Notes: generated by a model from the letters alone, not told the origin. A stretch of DNA of 47,815 nt from Candidatus Zixiibacteriota bacterium (GCA_020351995.1 CP070674.1:2322222-2370036); one strand, 5' to 3'. Shown: positions 26,196-35,660, numbered from the stretch's first letter. Program-made: numbers and translations.

Positions 26196-26690
26196 TCAGT
26201 AGTCTTCGAGGTTGCTCCACTCGGCGTCTTCGAGCCAGTGGTTAGGACGGTCGAGAAACTTGATCACATTTTCCATCGTGATCCAGTGTTTTTGCTCTTC
26301 GTCGGCTATGCGGGTAAGGATACTCTTCTGATGTTTATCGGCGACCTCATCCGCCTTCTCACGATAAAAATCCTCTGAATCCCTCTCGATCTTCTGGGCC
26401 TGCACCCAAATTTCCTTGGCACTATCAGGGAAACTGAAATCCTTGTTTTGGGACTTGAGGGTCTCGAATACGTTCTTAACCTCGGCAAGGATCTTCGTCT
26501 TCTTAGCCTCTTCGTATTCGACCGGCACGCCGTCTCTGAGAGCGCGGAAGATAGCATAATGCTTCTCCTCATCGCCAGCCAGTTCCGTCAGGATGCGCTT
26601 GAGTTCGGGACTGTCAACCTTGGTTGCGCTCTGTTCATAGAACTCTTTACCGTCCATTTCCATTTTCATGGCGAATTCGAAAATGTTCAT
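26196..26690 (-). CDS. Rubrerythrin-like ferritin-fold diiron protein
   Basis: The 164-residue protein is a four-helix bundle with two ferritin-like halves. The likely iron ligands are E11 (KMEMDGKEFYE), E41-x2-H44 (GDEEKHY), E102 (KIERDSEDFY) and E132-x2-H135 (DEEQKHW). There is no rubredoxin domain and no cysteine, so it is the short stand-alone form (ferritin family, COG1633-like). Likely roles are peroxide detoxification or iron handling under microoxic conditions. AGGAGAGG lies directly upstream of the ATG. It is monocistronic. Confidence 0.9.
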   Translation of the reverse strand: MNIFEFAMKMEMDGKEFYEQSATKVDSPELKRILTELAGDEEKHYAIFRALRDGVPVEYEEAKKTKILAEVKNVFETLKSQNKDFSFPDSAKEIWVQAQKIERDSEDFYREKADEVADKHQKSILTRIADEEQKHWITMENVIKFLDRPNHWLEDAEWSNLEDY

Positions 26691-26825
26691 GACCTCTCCT
26701 GTAATCTTTCACGTAATAATTGAATCTAAATGTTTGCCTGCCCGGTATCGTTGTCAAGAACAATGTTCCGGTGACTCCGGTTCACGCCAAATGAGGTTCA
26801 AACTCGTCGAATCGTGATTGCTTAC

Positions 26826-26853
26826 TTGCCAACGCGCCTGTTTTGGGTATCTT
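26826..26853 (+). promoter_or_regulatory. Sigma70-like promoter abutting the metallopeptidase-like gene
   Basis: TTGCCA (26826-26831), 16 bases, TATCTT (26848-26853). The -10 ends six bases before the GTG at 26860, which would give a leaderless message. Confidence 0.45.
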
Positions 26854-26859
26854 TTTTGT

Positions 26860-27831
26860 GTGAGACATCTTTCGGCAACGATAGCAATCGCGATTCTGAT
26901 ACCCCTCGGGCTGCCCTCATCCGGTGTCGGGGTTTCGGATAACCGTGTTGAGCGAGAACATTGCATCTACCTGTGTGAGAGTCCCCATTATCTCGATGTC
27001 GTCGATCAGACAGTTGCTCGAACGCGCCAGGCCTTGTTCGAGCTAACCGGTGATACCCTGCCGTATCGTCCCTCGATCCATATTGTCAGTAACCTGGCCG
27101 ATTTCAACGATCTTATCGGGGGCAAATTCCCTGACTGGGGTGCTGCCGCGGCTTTCCCTGAAAGGCGGTTAATTGCCATCAAATCACCCTCTCATTTCAA
27201 CATCAATCGTTCGCTGGAAGAGCTGGTGGCTCATGAGTACGCGCACCTTCTGGTGTCTCATGCGACCGGGTTCTCTTCGGCGCCGCGGTGGTTCGAAGAA
27301 GGGGTAGCTATGTACGTCTCGGCTGAATGGAGTTGGTCGGATAACCTGGCCATGAGCAAGGCTGCCGTCCTTGGTCAGATCATCGATCTGTCCGAGATTG
27401 ACAACGTTAACCGATTCACAGAGGGCAGGGCCCATGTTGCCTATGCCGAGTCTTTCCTTGCCATTAAATTTTTGGTCCATACCTACGACCTTGATGTAAT
27501 TAGCAGATTCCTGAAAAGCCTGTCAGCAGGCGGAAGCGCCGGGGAGGCTATCTATGCCGCTACGGGGTCCACCGAACTGGAATTTGCCTCCGACTTCAAA
27601 ACGTACTTACACCAGCAATTCAACATTATGAGTCTGTTTATGGACACAATCTTTTTCTGGCTGGGGCTCTCAGTGCTCGTTATCATTGGGGGCTGGATGC
27701 GCTACCGGAAAAAGCAACAATATTACCGTAAATGGGAAAGGCAAGAGCGATTGGAGTCGACCGATTTTGACTATGGCGACCCGGCCAATCCCGAAAAAAT
27801 CGAAGACGATGACGAACCGTGGCGAACGTAA
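26860..27831 (+). CDS. Membrane-anchored metallopeptidase-like protein (peptidase MA type)
   Basis: I choose the GTG at 26860, which opens a standard signal peptide (RHLSATIAIAILIPLGL); a TTG 14 codons earlier is the alternative. The 323-residue protein has a zinc-protease motif HEYAH (H125, E126, H129) and a downstream FEEG-VAMY (145-151), which supplies the third ligand in gluzincin-type MA-like peptidases. A C-terminal helix at about 264-283 anchors it, followed by a charged, acidic cytoplasmic tail. The active site would face the periplasm. The frame overlaps the acyltransferase gene start by 13 bases, so the two are coupled. Confidence 0.8.
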   Translation: MRHLSATIAIAILIPLGLPSSGVGVSDNRVEREHCIYLCESPHYLDVVDQTVARTRQALFELTGDTLPYRPSIHIVSNLADFNDLIGGKFPDWGAAAAFPERRLIAIKSPSHFNINRSLEELVAHEYAHLLVSHATGFSSAPRWFEEGVAMYVSAEWSWSDNLAMSKAAVLGQIIDLSEIDNVNRFTEGRAHVAYAESFLAIKFLVHTYDLDVISRFLKSLSAGGSAGEAIYAATGSTELEFASDFKTYLHQQFNIMSLFMDTIFFWLGLSVLVIIGGWMRYRKKQQYYRKWERQERLESTDFDYGDPANPEKIEDDDEPWRT

Positions 27832-28700
27832 AGCACATTGTTGAGTACCTTCTGGCGAAAGCCGGATATGCCGTGGCCAACCGGCTGTCCGACCGCATCG
27901 CGGACAATTTCGCGGTGATGCTGGGCAATCTCGGTTTCAGACTAATGAATTCGAGGCGCGCAGTTGCGATTGACAATCTGCGTCAGGCCTTCGGATCCGA
28001 GTTTAATGACGAGCAAACAGGCGATATCACCAGAAAGGTTTTTCAGAACATTGCCCGTACCCTGATAGAAATCGCCCGGTTCGGCCGCACTGGAGAAGAG
28101 GGGGTGCGACGAATAGTTGTCGGCGATGGTGAGAAATACTTGCGCCAGGCGCGCGAATACGGCAAGGGAGCGCTGCTTCTAACAGCGCATTTCGGTAACT
28201 GGGAACTGCTGGGAGCCTGGGTCAGCGCCGTTGGCTACCAGATTGATCACCTAGTGGGGGTGCAGCACAATCCAAGGATGCACTCGCTTATCAACCACTG
28301 GCGTCAACAGATGGGCGCGGGGGTAATTGAGGTTAATCGATCCTCCATGCGCAGGGTTTTCCAATCACTAAAGGCTAACCGCCTGATCGGGTATGCCGCC
28401 GATCAGCATGCCCCGGCCCAAAACCTGGTTCTTGATTTCTTCGGCCGCCGGGCATCAATTGCCGCTGGTCCGGCACGCTTTGCGGTTAGAACGGGTTGTC
28501 TGATTTTGCCCATGATGCTGCGTCGGGAGAAATACGACCGGCACATCCTCATCGCTCGCGAGCCGATCCGGCCGCCCCATACGGGCGATGAAGAAGAAAA
28601 CGTATTAACTATTACCAGAACATACCTGGCTTTCTGGGAGGAAATTATCCGGCAATATCCGGATCAATGGTTGTGGACACACAGGCGATGGAAAATGTAA
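27819..28700 (+). CDS. LpxL/HtrB-like lysophospholipid acyltransferase
   Basis: The 293-residue protein carries the H-x4-E catalytic motif, H124 and E129 in HFGNWE, plus YAADQH (family LGLDQ-type region) and LPMMLRRE. These enzymes add secondary acyl chains to lipid A at the inner membrane. The start is a GTG inside the end of the preceding gene, and no ATG alternative exists nearby. Membership in the lauroyl/myristoyl acyltransferase family is clear, but the acyl chain is unknown. Confidence 0.9.
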   Translation: MANVKHIVEYLLAKAGYAVANRLSDRIADNFAVMLGNLGFRLMNSRRAVAIDNLRQAFGSEFNDEQTGDITRKVFQNIARTLIEIARFGRTGEEGVRRIVVGDGEKYLRQAREYGKGALLLTAHFGNWELLGAWVSAVGYQIDHLVGVQHNPRMHSLINHWRQQMGAGVIEVNRSSMRRVFQSLKANRLIGYAADQHAPAQNLVLDFFGRRASIAAGPARFAVRTGCLILPMMLRREKYDRHILIAREPIRPPHTGDEEENVLTITRTYLAFWEEIIRQYPDQWLWTHRRWKM

Positions 28701-28804
28701 AAGTGCGGCAACTTTATGGGAAAACTACGTAAAAAACAATATATTATAGGGATAGATAAACTGTCTGCTGGCACCTCGAACGGGATTGCTCAAGAGAGGA
28801 CACT

Positions 28805-30067
28805 GTGAAGAAAATATATTATGTCGCCATTGTTATAGTCGCAATACTTATCGGTTATTATGCTGTCAACGCAATTTTTACCAAATCGTATGACATCCCC
28901 ACCACCAGAGCCCAGCGCGGAGACTTTGTCGTTGCCCTGAATGAGAACGGTAAGGTCGATGCTAAGCGCGCCATGACTCTTACCTCGCCGCGAGTCAGGG
29001 GGCTGCAGATTACCTGGCTGGCTGAAGAAGGTTCGACCGTCAAAGAAGGGGATCCGGTCATCAAGTTCGATGCTACCCAGCAGCTCGCCGACCTCGCCGA
29101 TTTCGAGTCCACTCTAAAAATCAACCAATCGGCGCTTGAGCGGGCCAAACAGGAATATACAATTCAGGAAAAACAACTGAAACTTGACCTTGAGAAAGCC
29201 GCCCGGAACTACGACGAAAAAAAACACGAGGCTCTCAGGGTCGCCGAAGAAGCCAGACTCGAATACGAGTTGGCCCAGTTGAACTTCCAGGCCAAGCTCG
29301 ATCAGCTTCGGGCTGACGTGGAAAAAGCCGAGGTCGAAGTCCGTCGCGCCAGCGACAAGGTCAACCTGGCCAAACGCGATCTGGAGCAGATGACGATCAA
29401 TGCCCCGATCCCGGGCCTGGTGGTCTATCTCGAGTATTGGAAGGGAAGCTCGATGGGCAAGGTTCAGGAAGGAGACTCCCCGTGGCCGGGAATGGGACTG
29501 ATCAACCTGCCTGACCTGTCGGAAATGCTGGTTAAGACAACAGTATCCGAGGTTGATGCCAGCAAGGTCGACACCGGCCAGGAAGTGCGCGTGGTGCTCG
29601 ATGCCTTTCCGGAGAAAGAGTATAACGGAAAGGTCATAAAGAAGAGTACCCTTGCGCGCAGAAAAGACCACAACTCGCAGATCAACGTTTTTGATCTTGA
29701 GATTGAAATACTCGACCATGACGAGAACTTCAAGCCGGGTATGTCCGCTTCAGCCAGTATCATTATTGACGAAATCCCCGATGTCGTATATGTACCCCTC
29801 GAGGCGGTCTTCGAAAAAGACGGCCAAACGGTTGTCTATATGGATAACAAGGACCGTAGAGAAGTAGCGGTTGGTCGCAAGAACGATATGGCGGTGGAGA
29901 TCGTTGAGGGTCTTGAAGGGGGAGAAGAAGTCTGCCTGGTTGATCCGACCCTTGATGAGCAGGGTCTTCCCGGCGACAGGGCGACCGAACCGGAATTGAA
30001 TAAAGGCAACATACCCGCGAAACCCGAGACAGCTCCGCCGCGGCGGGGGAGACCTGGCCGTCGATGA
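28805..30067 (+). CDS. MacA/HlyD-type periplasmic adaptor protein
   Basis: The 420-residue protein starts at a GTG with AGAGGA upstream. An N-terminal membrane anchor (IYYVAIVIVAILIGYYAV) precedes a split lipoyl/barrel-sandwich domain. A long alpha-helical hairpin (about 95-190, Lys/Glu/Ala-rich) divides the two halves, then beta-barrel and membrane-proximal domains follow. The tail is basic and Pro-rich. It would link an inner-membrane pump to a TolC channel. It heads the adaptor-permease-TolC operon and overlaps the permease start (ATGA). Confidence 0.9.
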   Translation: MKKIYYVAIVIVAILIGYYAVNAIFTKSYDIPTTRAQRGDFVVALNENGKVDAKRAMTLTSPRVRGLQITWLAEEGSTVKEGDPVIKFDATQQLADLADFESTLKINQSALERAKQEYTIQEKQLKLDLEKAARNYDEKKHEALRVAEEARLEYELAQLNFQAKLDQLRADVEKAEVEVRRASDKVNLAKRDLEQMTINAPIPGLVVYLEYWKGSSMGKVQEGDSPWPGMGLINLPDLSEMLVKTTVSEVDASKVDTGQEVRVVLDAFPEKEYNGKVIKKSTLARRKDHNSQINVFDLEIEILDHDENFKPGMSASASIIIDEIPDVVYVPLEAVFEKDGQTVVYMDNKDRREVAVGRKNDMAVEIVEGLEGGEEVCLVDPTLDEQGLPGDRATEPELNKGNIPAKPETAPPRRGRPGRR

Positions 30068-31368
30068 TACTCCGGCGCGTGTTTCAAATTTCTTTCGACG
30101 CCCTGGCGGCCCACAAGCTGCGTACTTTCCTTACCATGCTGGGCGTTATATTTGGGGTTGGAGCGGTCATTGCCATGCTGTCGATCGGCGAGGGGGCCAA
30201 GCAGGAAGCGCTGGAGCAGATCTCGATTCTGGGCATAAACAATGTCATCGTAAACGCCCGAGTTCCAACGGAAGGATTGTCATCTGATCGCGGTCTGGCC
30301 CGCTCGCCGGGACTGAGTTTGGCCGACGCCGATAACATCGCGCAGTTCGAAAAGATGGTAGCGTCGGTCGTACCGCAGCGTTTTGAAGCCATCCCCAAGA
30401 TTTTTCACGGTTCTGAGGAAGCTTTGGCCCGAATCGTGGCAACCATTCCCGGCTACATTTACTCATCCTCTATTGAAGTCGCTCGGGGTCGCTTCATAAC
30501 TGACCTGGACAACAGTTCCGCCGCTCAGGTGTGTGTTCTCGGTGCTAAAGTCAAACGTGCCCTGTTCGCCTTCGCCGACCCCATAGGGGAAACGGTCCGC
30601 ATCGGTGATCTGAATTTTGTCGTGGTCGGGATCATGGTTGACAAGTACATCGGGCGGGGCAAGGTCGAGGGGTTTGAATTGAAAAATCTCAACGAGGATG
30701 TATATATACCGTTCAACACGGCTGTAAAAAAGATAGAACGCGCCCCGGCATCGGAATTCGGATCCGTGATCATCATCGGCGGAAGCTTTAACGGCGACGA
30801 GGAGCAAAAGTACAACACTCCGGAGATCGACCAGTTAACGATAACCGTCACTGATCTCAAATATGTGGCGGCGGTCACCAGGCTTATAGACCGAATTCTC
30901 AGCCGGAGGCATTACGGAGTCGATGATTATGAAATCGTGGTCCCTGAATCGCTACTTCGCCAGTCCCAAAAAACACAACAGATATTCAATATTGTTATGG
31001 GCGCCATAGCGGGAATCTCGCTGATTGTCGGCGGTATCGGCATCATGAACATAATGCTGGCGACCGTGCTCGAACGTACTCGAGAAATTGGGGTCCGTCG
31101 GGCGGTCGGGGCCACCCGGGTCGATATCCTGCGCCAGTTTCTCGTGGAGGCGGTCAGTATCTGCCTGGTCGGATGTGCCGTTGGGATCACTATCGGGCTG
31201 ATTCTGGCTAAGGCGATTGCGTTCTATGCCGGTTGGCCGACAATAGTTTCGGCTTACTCAATCATCCTGGCCGTGGGTGTATCGACCGGAGTCGGATTGA
31301 TTTTCGGCATCTACCCTGCCAGTAAGGCGGCCAAACTTGATGTGATCGACGCCCTCCGATACGAGTAA
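30064..31368 (+). CDS. MacB-type ABC transporter permease
   Basis: The 434-residue protein has the MacB/FtsX fold: a first transmembrane helix (about 20-40), a large periplasmic domain (about 45-300), then three C-terminal helices (about 305-330, 358-382 and 388-412). TREIGVRRAVGATR is the classic signature of the FtsX domain. No nucleotide-binding domain is fused, so a separate ATPase is needed, and no ATPase gene lies in this operon. Such systems move substrates from the periplasm through TolC by mechanotransmission. Confidence 0.9.
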   Translation: MILRRVFQISFDALAAHKLRTFLTMLGVIFGVGAVIAMLSIGEGAKQEALEQISILGINNVIVNARVPTEGLSSDRGLARSPGLSLADADNIAQFEKMVASVVPQRFEAIPKIFHGSEEALARIVATIPGYIYSSSIEVARGRFITDLDNSSAAQVCVLGAKVKRALFAFADPIGETVRIGDLNFVVVGIMVDKYIGRGKVEGFELKNLNEDVYIPFNTAVKKIERAPASEFGSVIIIGGSFNGDEEQKYNTPEIDQLTITVTDLKYVAAVTRLIDRILSRRHYGVDDYEIVVPESLLRQSQKTQQIFNIVMGAIAGISLIVGGIGIMNIMLATVLERTREIGVRRAVGATRVDILRQFLVEAVSICLVGCAVGITIGLILAKAIAFYAGWPTIVSAYSIILAVGVSTGVGLIFGIYPASKAAKLDVIDALRYE

Positions 31369-31404
31369 ACAGCAAAACATCGTAATTATTCATAAGAGGT
31401 TGAT

Positions 31405-32865
31405 ATGAAACGAATTATGACCGGCTACGCGATAGTTCCCGTAGTCCTTCTTGCCGCCCTTTTGCTTGTCGCCGGCACCGATATCTGTGCCCGGGAGTTA
31501 ACCTGGGAACAGGCTCTCAGAATCGCTGTCGATAAATCAAGCCGGGGGGAAATTATTGAGGGAGATCTCGAGGTTGCCGAGCAGAATTACTTCGCCGAAA
31601 AAATAAACTTCTTCGTCCCGGAGATATCTATAAACGGAAACGCGCCAGTATATAATGTCTCTGAATCCTTCAGGTTTTTTGGCGGTTTAAACGAAAAGCA
31701 ACTTATAAGAACTACCGACCGGGATTTCAAAGCCAATATACAGCTCAATCAAAGTCTGTTTACCGGGGGAAATCTCAGTGTTGTGGGAAATTTGTGGAAC
31801 CGTCGCTCGGAGTACCCGCTTTCCGGAATTGATGTCACGGAGGTGAGCAATCAGGGAGTTTTTGATTTTACTTTTCAGCAACCCCTTTTGAAGCCATCGG
31901 AACCGAAAAACAACCTTCGTAACCGTCAGGACGAACTGGAAATCGCCCGGTTCACACGCGTCCAGGAACTGGCCAAGCTAAAAAAGGAGGTTACCGATGC
32001 CTACCTTGGCGTGCTTCAGAGCGAAATTCAGCTTCAAATCGCAGAAGACAAAGCGGAATCGGCCCGGTTAAAAGTGGACATTGATTCCGTAAAATTCCTT
32101 GACGGCGTCATCAGCGAAGAAGACTGGCTGCTGTCCAGATCGTCACGGCTCGATGCCCAGCTCGCTCTTTATGATTCCCAGAACAGTAATCAGGAAAAGG
32201 AGCATGAACTGGCCCTGCTCCTGGATTTTGACATCACCGAAGAAATCACGCCGTCTGTCCCCGAAGTGACGGAGCATATCGAAGAAACGCGAAAGACGGC
32301 CTTCATAAATAACTGGGAGGAATCGATTCCAATAAAGAAAGCCTGGCATGAATACCGCAAGGCCAAACGGCTGGCTGACTACACGGCCTCCTCACACGGT
32401 TTGACCGGTACTTTTGAGGCCAGTTATTCCCTTGGCCGCGGTGATGTTGAGGTTGAAGGTATCACCGAAGATAACGATACCGACAGTTGGCAATTGGCGG
32501 TGAACTTTAGACTGCCGTTATGGGATGGCGGGTCCACCGGGGCATCGATCAAGGCCGCCAGAATAACGGCGCAGAAATCAGAAATTGAGTACCAGAGGGC
32601 AAGGAAATCGGCCCGCGCCGAGATAGTTGCCCTTATTAACCAGCTCGATATCAGTGACCGCAAGCTCAGGGTCCTTCAGCAGCAGGTAGATATTGCCCGA
32701 GATAAGCTGGATATCGCTCAATTCCGGCTCGATGACGGCCAGATCTCGACGATTGAGTTTCTTGAAGGTAAAGTGTTTTACCTCGAGGCTCAAAATAATT
32801 ATCTTGAAGAGTTGAGAAATTACCTTGATGGTCGTATAGAAATCGAAAGCAAATACATAAGCTGA
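31405..32865 (+). CDS. TolC-family outer-membrane efflux protein
   Basis: The 486-residue protein begins with a signal peptide (about 1-28) and ELTWEQALRIAVD, the usual TolC start. Long amphipathic helices and two OEP repeats follow (about 35-230 and 300-480). YQRARKSARAEIVALINQLD is a typical coiled-coil segment. It would form the trimeric channel of the tripartite exporter. AGAGG precedes the ATG. The stop TGA overlaps the heptosyltransferase ATG (TGATG). Confidence 0.9.
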   Translation: MKRIMTGYAIVPVVLLAALLLVAGTDICARELTWEQALRIAVDKSSRGEIIEGDLEVAEQNYFAEKINFFVPEISINGNAPVYNVSESFRFFGGLNEKQLIRTTDRDFKANIQLNQSLFTGGNLSVVGNLWNRRSEYPLSGIDVTEVSNQGVFDFTFQQPLLKPSEPKNNLRNRQDELEIARFTRVQELAKLKKEVTDAYLGVLQSEIQLQIAEDKAESARLKVDIDSVKFLDGVISEEDWLLSRSSRLDAQLALYDSQNSNQEKEHELALLLDFDITEEITPSVPEVTEHIEETRKTAFINNWEESIPIKKAWHEYRKAKRLADYTASSHGLTGTFEASYSLGRGDVEVEGITEDNDTDSWQLAVNFRLPLWDGGSTGASIKAARITAQKSEIEYQRARKSARAEIVALINQLDISDRKLRVLQQQVDIARDKLDIAQFRLDDGQISTIEFLEGKVFYLEAQNNYLEELRNYLDGRIEIESKYIS

Positions 32866-33908
32866 TGTCGGAAAAGATCCTCATCCGTGCCCCTAATCAT
32901 CTGGGGGACTGCATCATGGCTCTGCCCATGATCAACGAAACCCGTGAAGCCTATCCGGGTTCCAGTGTAACAGTTCTCATGCCGGAAAACCTGTTTGACC
33001 TGTTCTATCCTAATCCGGCTATTGACGAATTGATAAAGATCCCCGCCGAGCACGTTCATGGCCTCATCGCCGTTATGAAAATAAAGGATCTGATTGCCGA
33101 CCACCGATTCGATACGGGCTACATCTTGCCGCCCTCGTTCGGTGCCGCGGCCGGCTTTAAGCTGGGTGGGGTGAAGAATCGAATCGGATACATAGCTGAC
33201 GGGCGGCGCCTGCTTCTGACCAAGCCGCTGCCCCTGCCGACGCCCCTCAACGCTGCCCATCGCTCTGAATTGTATTTTAACCTCCTTCGACGAGGGGCCG
33301 GTGTCGACGTTGAGTACGTACACCCCAAACTGTTCTTGAATGATGCCGACACGGATCGAGGCGTAACGCTGCTGCGAGGGTTCGACCTCCAGGCTGATAA
33401 CGAATACGCTGCGGTATCGTTTCGGGCGGTGGCCGAGTCCCGCCGATGGGGCGAGGAAAACTACACCGATCTGGTCAAGCGAATCGTGACCGGATGGGGC
33501 CTTAAAGTAGTTCTTCTGGGCACCGAAGCCGACCGAAAGATAGGTGACCGCATATCCAAAGCCGCCGGGGCCAAAGAGGTGCTGAATCTCGCTGGCAAGA
33601 CAAGCATCCGCGAAGTGGCGGCGATACTCTCCAGAGCCAGATTTTTTGTCGGCAATGACTCCGGTCCGGCGCACCTGGCCGCAGCCGTGGGGATTCCTAT
33701 TGTCGTGCTCTCCGGCGCCGACGACCCGGCCGCCACATCACCCATGACAGCAAGCAAGAGCCTTCTATATCTCAAAGACCTCGACTGCATCAGTTGCGTC
33801 AAGAATAAATGTCCCCTGAGGGGTGAGCAATACATGCAGTGTATGACCGGCATCACGGTCCAGATGGTGGCCGAGGAAATACAAGAGATTCTCGATAAGT
33901 CACCATAG
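32865..33908 (+). CDS. ADP-heptose:LPS heptosyltransferase (glycosyltransferase family 9)
   Basis: The 347-residue protein has the GT9 layout: an N-terminal NHLGDCIMALPMI acceptor-domain start and a C-terminal nucleotide-sugar domain with GNDSGPAHLAAAVGIP. The sequence most resembles heptosyltransferase II (WaaF), which adds the second heptose to the LPS inner core at the cytoplasmic face. The CVKNKCPLRGEQYMQC segment resembles the Cys-rich end of WaaF. The start overlaps the TolC-family stop, so LPS core synthesis is coupled here to an exporter gene. Confidence 0.88.
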   Translation: MSEKILIRAPNHLGDCIMALPMINETREAYPGSSVTVLMPENLFDLFYPNPAIDELIKIPAEHVHGLIAVMKIKDLIADHRFDTGYILPPSFGAAAGFKLGGVKNRIGYIADGRRLLLTKPLPLPTPLNAAHRSELYFNLLRRGAGVDVEYVHPKLFLNDADTDRGVTLLRGFDLQADNEYAAVSFRAVAESRRWGEENYTDLVKRIVTGWGLKVVLLGTEADRKIGDRISKAAGAKEVLNLAGKTSIREVAAILSRARFFVGNDSGPAHLAAAVGIPIVVLSGADDPAATSPMTASKSLLYLKDLDCISCVKNKCPLRGEQYMQCMTGITVQMVAEEIQEILDKSP

Positions 33909-33998
33909 TCTGCCGCAAGTAAGTTTTACTGGCTGCCGCCCCACCCACTGTCAAATATACTCAACTTATACAGCGGAACGTGTCGTATGTGATTTAAG

Positions 33999-35168
33999 AT
34001 GGATTTTTTGAGGTTACCAACCGTTAGCGTCGCACATTTTGATGGCTGTACCACGCATGATTATCAGGCTGGTGTGGAGGCCGCCTTGAGCTATTTGGGC
34101 AGTATTGGCCGGTTCGTAAAGCCGGGGCAGAGAGTGCTGCTGAAACCCGACCTGATGTATGACTATCCCGGCGGCTGCGGCTATACAAGCAGTCCACAGT
34201 TTGTTGCCGCGGTGGCTCGGGCCGTAAGCGATGTCGGAGCCGCGGTAATAGTGGGTGATTCCCCCTTTGTTCTTCGGGGCAACATAACTGATTTCTGGCG
34301 CGTCGCCGGAATCCTCGATGCGGCTGAGCAAGGTCATTTTGAGTTGGTTAATTTCGAGATGAGCGGTAGTCAAGCGGTGGCCCTGGAAACACGCGTGTAC
34401 TACATCTCGCGGGCGGTTCTCGAGGCTGATGCTGTTATCAACCTTCCGCGTCTCAAGTATGATCGATGGACAGGATTTGCCGGTGGCATCCGAAATATGC
34501 TGGGAACCCTGCCGGGCTTTCAAAAGGGACGGCTCTACAAAGAGGTCTCCGGCGGCAGGGAACTGGCCGATATAATGGTGGACATCTTTTCGGTCGTCCG
34601 CCCCGTTCTTACCATAGCCGAGGCGGTTCCGGTCAACCTCGATGAGACATCGTTATCCCGGGGGGGTGCTTATATCGTTGCTTCCAGCGACACCGTCGCG
34701 ATCGACACCGTTCTCTCCGAGATGTTGCGACTGGACCAAACGAAGATTCATACCACCAGAGCGGCCGCTGATGCCGGGCTCGGGATCGGTTGGGCGGAAG
34801 CAATCAGACTTGCGGGGTCACCATTGAACCTGACAGGAAACGAGTTTCGACAACATTCACCCGTTGGCCGTAAGGCGGTTCTGAGAAAGATGGCGCGGGG
34901 TATCGTGGAACCGTATGTCTGGATGAAGTCGAGTGTGAATGGCGATCTCTGCTCCGGTTGTGGCACCTGCCTCGATTCCTGTCCCACTAAAGCCATTCAG
35001 ATGCCCGTCGGCACTTCAACGCCCCGGATAAATTACAACCTCTGTATTTGTTGCTGGGCGGGCCTGGCCAACTGTCCCACGCAGGCCATTTACCTCGAAG
35101 AATCTCGCGCGGTCCGAAAGCTGTTCCCGGTGTCATCGCATTCGCGCGACGCGACAAGTATCTCTTGA
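33999..35168 (+). CDS. DUF362 protein with C-terminal ferredoxin domain
   Basis: The 389-residue protein has an N-terminal DUF362 domain (about 10-290) and a dicluster ferredoxin-like tail. Cluster site 1 is complete: C318, C321, C324, C328. Site 2 is odd: C349, C352 and C359 are present but the fourth position is G355, with an extra C351. The usual DUF362 motif has a cysteine there. It may hold a 3Fe-4S cluster, use C351 as ligand or have lost the second cluster. The biochemical role of DUF362 is not known. A TTGACA overlaps the stop codon and may begin the next promoter. Confidence 0.85.
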   Translation: MDFLRLPTVSVAHFDGCTTHDYQAGVEAALSYLGSIGRFVKPGQRVLLKPDLMYDYPGGCGYTSSPQFVAAVARAVSDVGAAVIVGDSPFVLRGNITDFWRVAGILDAAEQGHFELVNFEMSGSQAVALETRVYYISRAVLEADAVINLPRLKYDRWTGFAGGIRNMLGTLPGFQKGRLYKEVSGGRELADIMVDIFSVVRPVLTIAEAVPVNLDETSLSRGGAYIVASSDTVAIDTVLSEMLRLDQTKIHTTRAAADAGLGIGWAEAIRLAGSPLNLTGNEFRQHSPVGRKAVLRKMARGIVEPYVWMKSSVNGDLCSGCGTCLDSCPTKAIQMPVGTSTPRINYNLCICCWAGLANCPTQAIYLEESRAVRKLFPVSSHSRDATSIS

Positions 35169-35206
35169 CAAATAATGGATTTTCATTACCATGATACCAG
35201 TGGGGA

Positions 35207-35234
35207 GGATGGTCTAACCCTCTCTGGACCATCC
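35207..35234 (+). promoter_or_regulatory. Hairpin in the leader of the first small exported protein
   Basis: GGATGGTC (35207-35214) pairs with GACCATCC (35227-35234), loop of 12. It lies just downstream of a TTGACA (35165-35170) and a CATGAT (19-base spacing) that may be the promoter. It could stabilise the 5' end of the message. Confidence 0.5.
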
Positions 35235-35315
35235 ACACGAAGTAATAAAGCAGGGCAATAACAATACCTATCAACTTTAACGGCAATCCTTGCTGGAAGT
35301 GTAGGAGGCAAGAGT

Positions 35316-35633
35316 ATGAAGATTGCAAGGCTATTGACCTTGTGCCTGCTGTTATTGCTGGTATTCTGCTTCTTCGCTGTACCCGCATCCGCGGACCAGG
35401 GTAATAAACAGGGTTCGGTCACGCTGGAAGGTGCCGTGGAGGATCCGGGTAACTCCGGTCCCCCGCACAATGATGACGGTGCATCGGGCAACCCCCCTCA
35501 CGGTGACGATTGGTCCCGCAAGGACAAACCCAGCAACGGCAACTGGGGCTCAGGGCAACATCCCAACGGCCCGATGTCGACCGGTGGTACCGGGTACGTC
35601 CTGATGGTTTTTTCCGTGCTTAACGCGCTGTAA
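35316..35633 (+). CDS. Small exported Gly/Pro/Asn-rich protein
   Basis: The 105-residue protein has a textbook signal peptide (MKIARLLTLCLLLLLVFCFF, ending near ASA). The mature part is ~78 residues: Gly, Pro, Asn, Asp and His-rich and probably disordered (NSGPPHNDDGASGNPPHGDD), then a hydrophobic C-terminal segment (GYVLMVFSVLNAL). GGAGG lies a few bases upstream of the ATG. No family is recognised. The signal, disordered middle and hydrophobic end match the next small gene in layout but not in sequence. Both precede the TPR-GAF-sigma54 activator. It may be a peptide precursor, an envelope peptide or a cofactor of the exporter; none is shown. Confidence 0.7.
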   Translation: MKIARLLTLCLLLLLVFCFFAVPASADQGNKQGSVTLEGAVEDPGNSGPPHNDDGASGNPPHGDDWSRKDKPSNGNWGSGQHPNGPMSTGGTGYVLMVFSVLNAL

Positions 35634-35660
35634 GAGCAAACAGGGGCAGAGTCTGCGCCG

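Noticed and set aside
28770-28793. TGGCACC followed by TTGCT before the adaptor gene
   Set aside because: The two elements are about six bases too far apart for sigma54.
35282-35294. Sigma54-like GGCA...TTGC before the first small exported gene
   Set aside because: The GG and GC pairs are two bases too close, and sigma54 promoters require fixed spacing.
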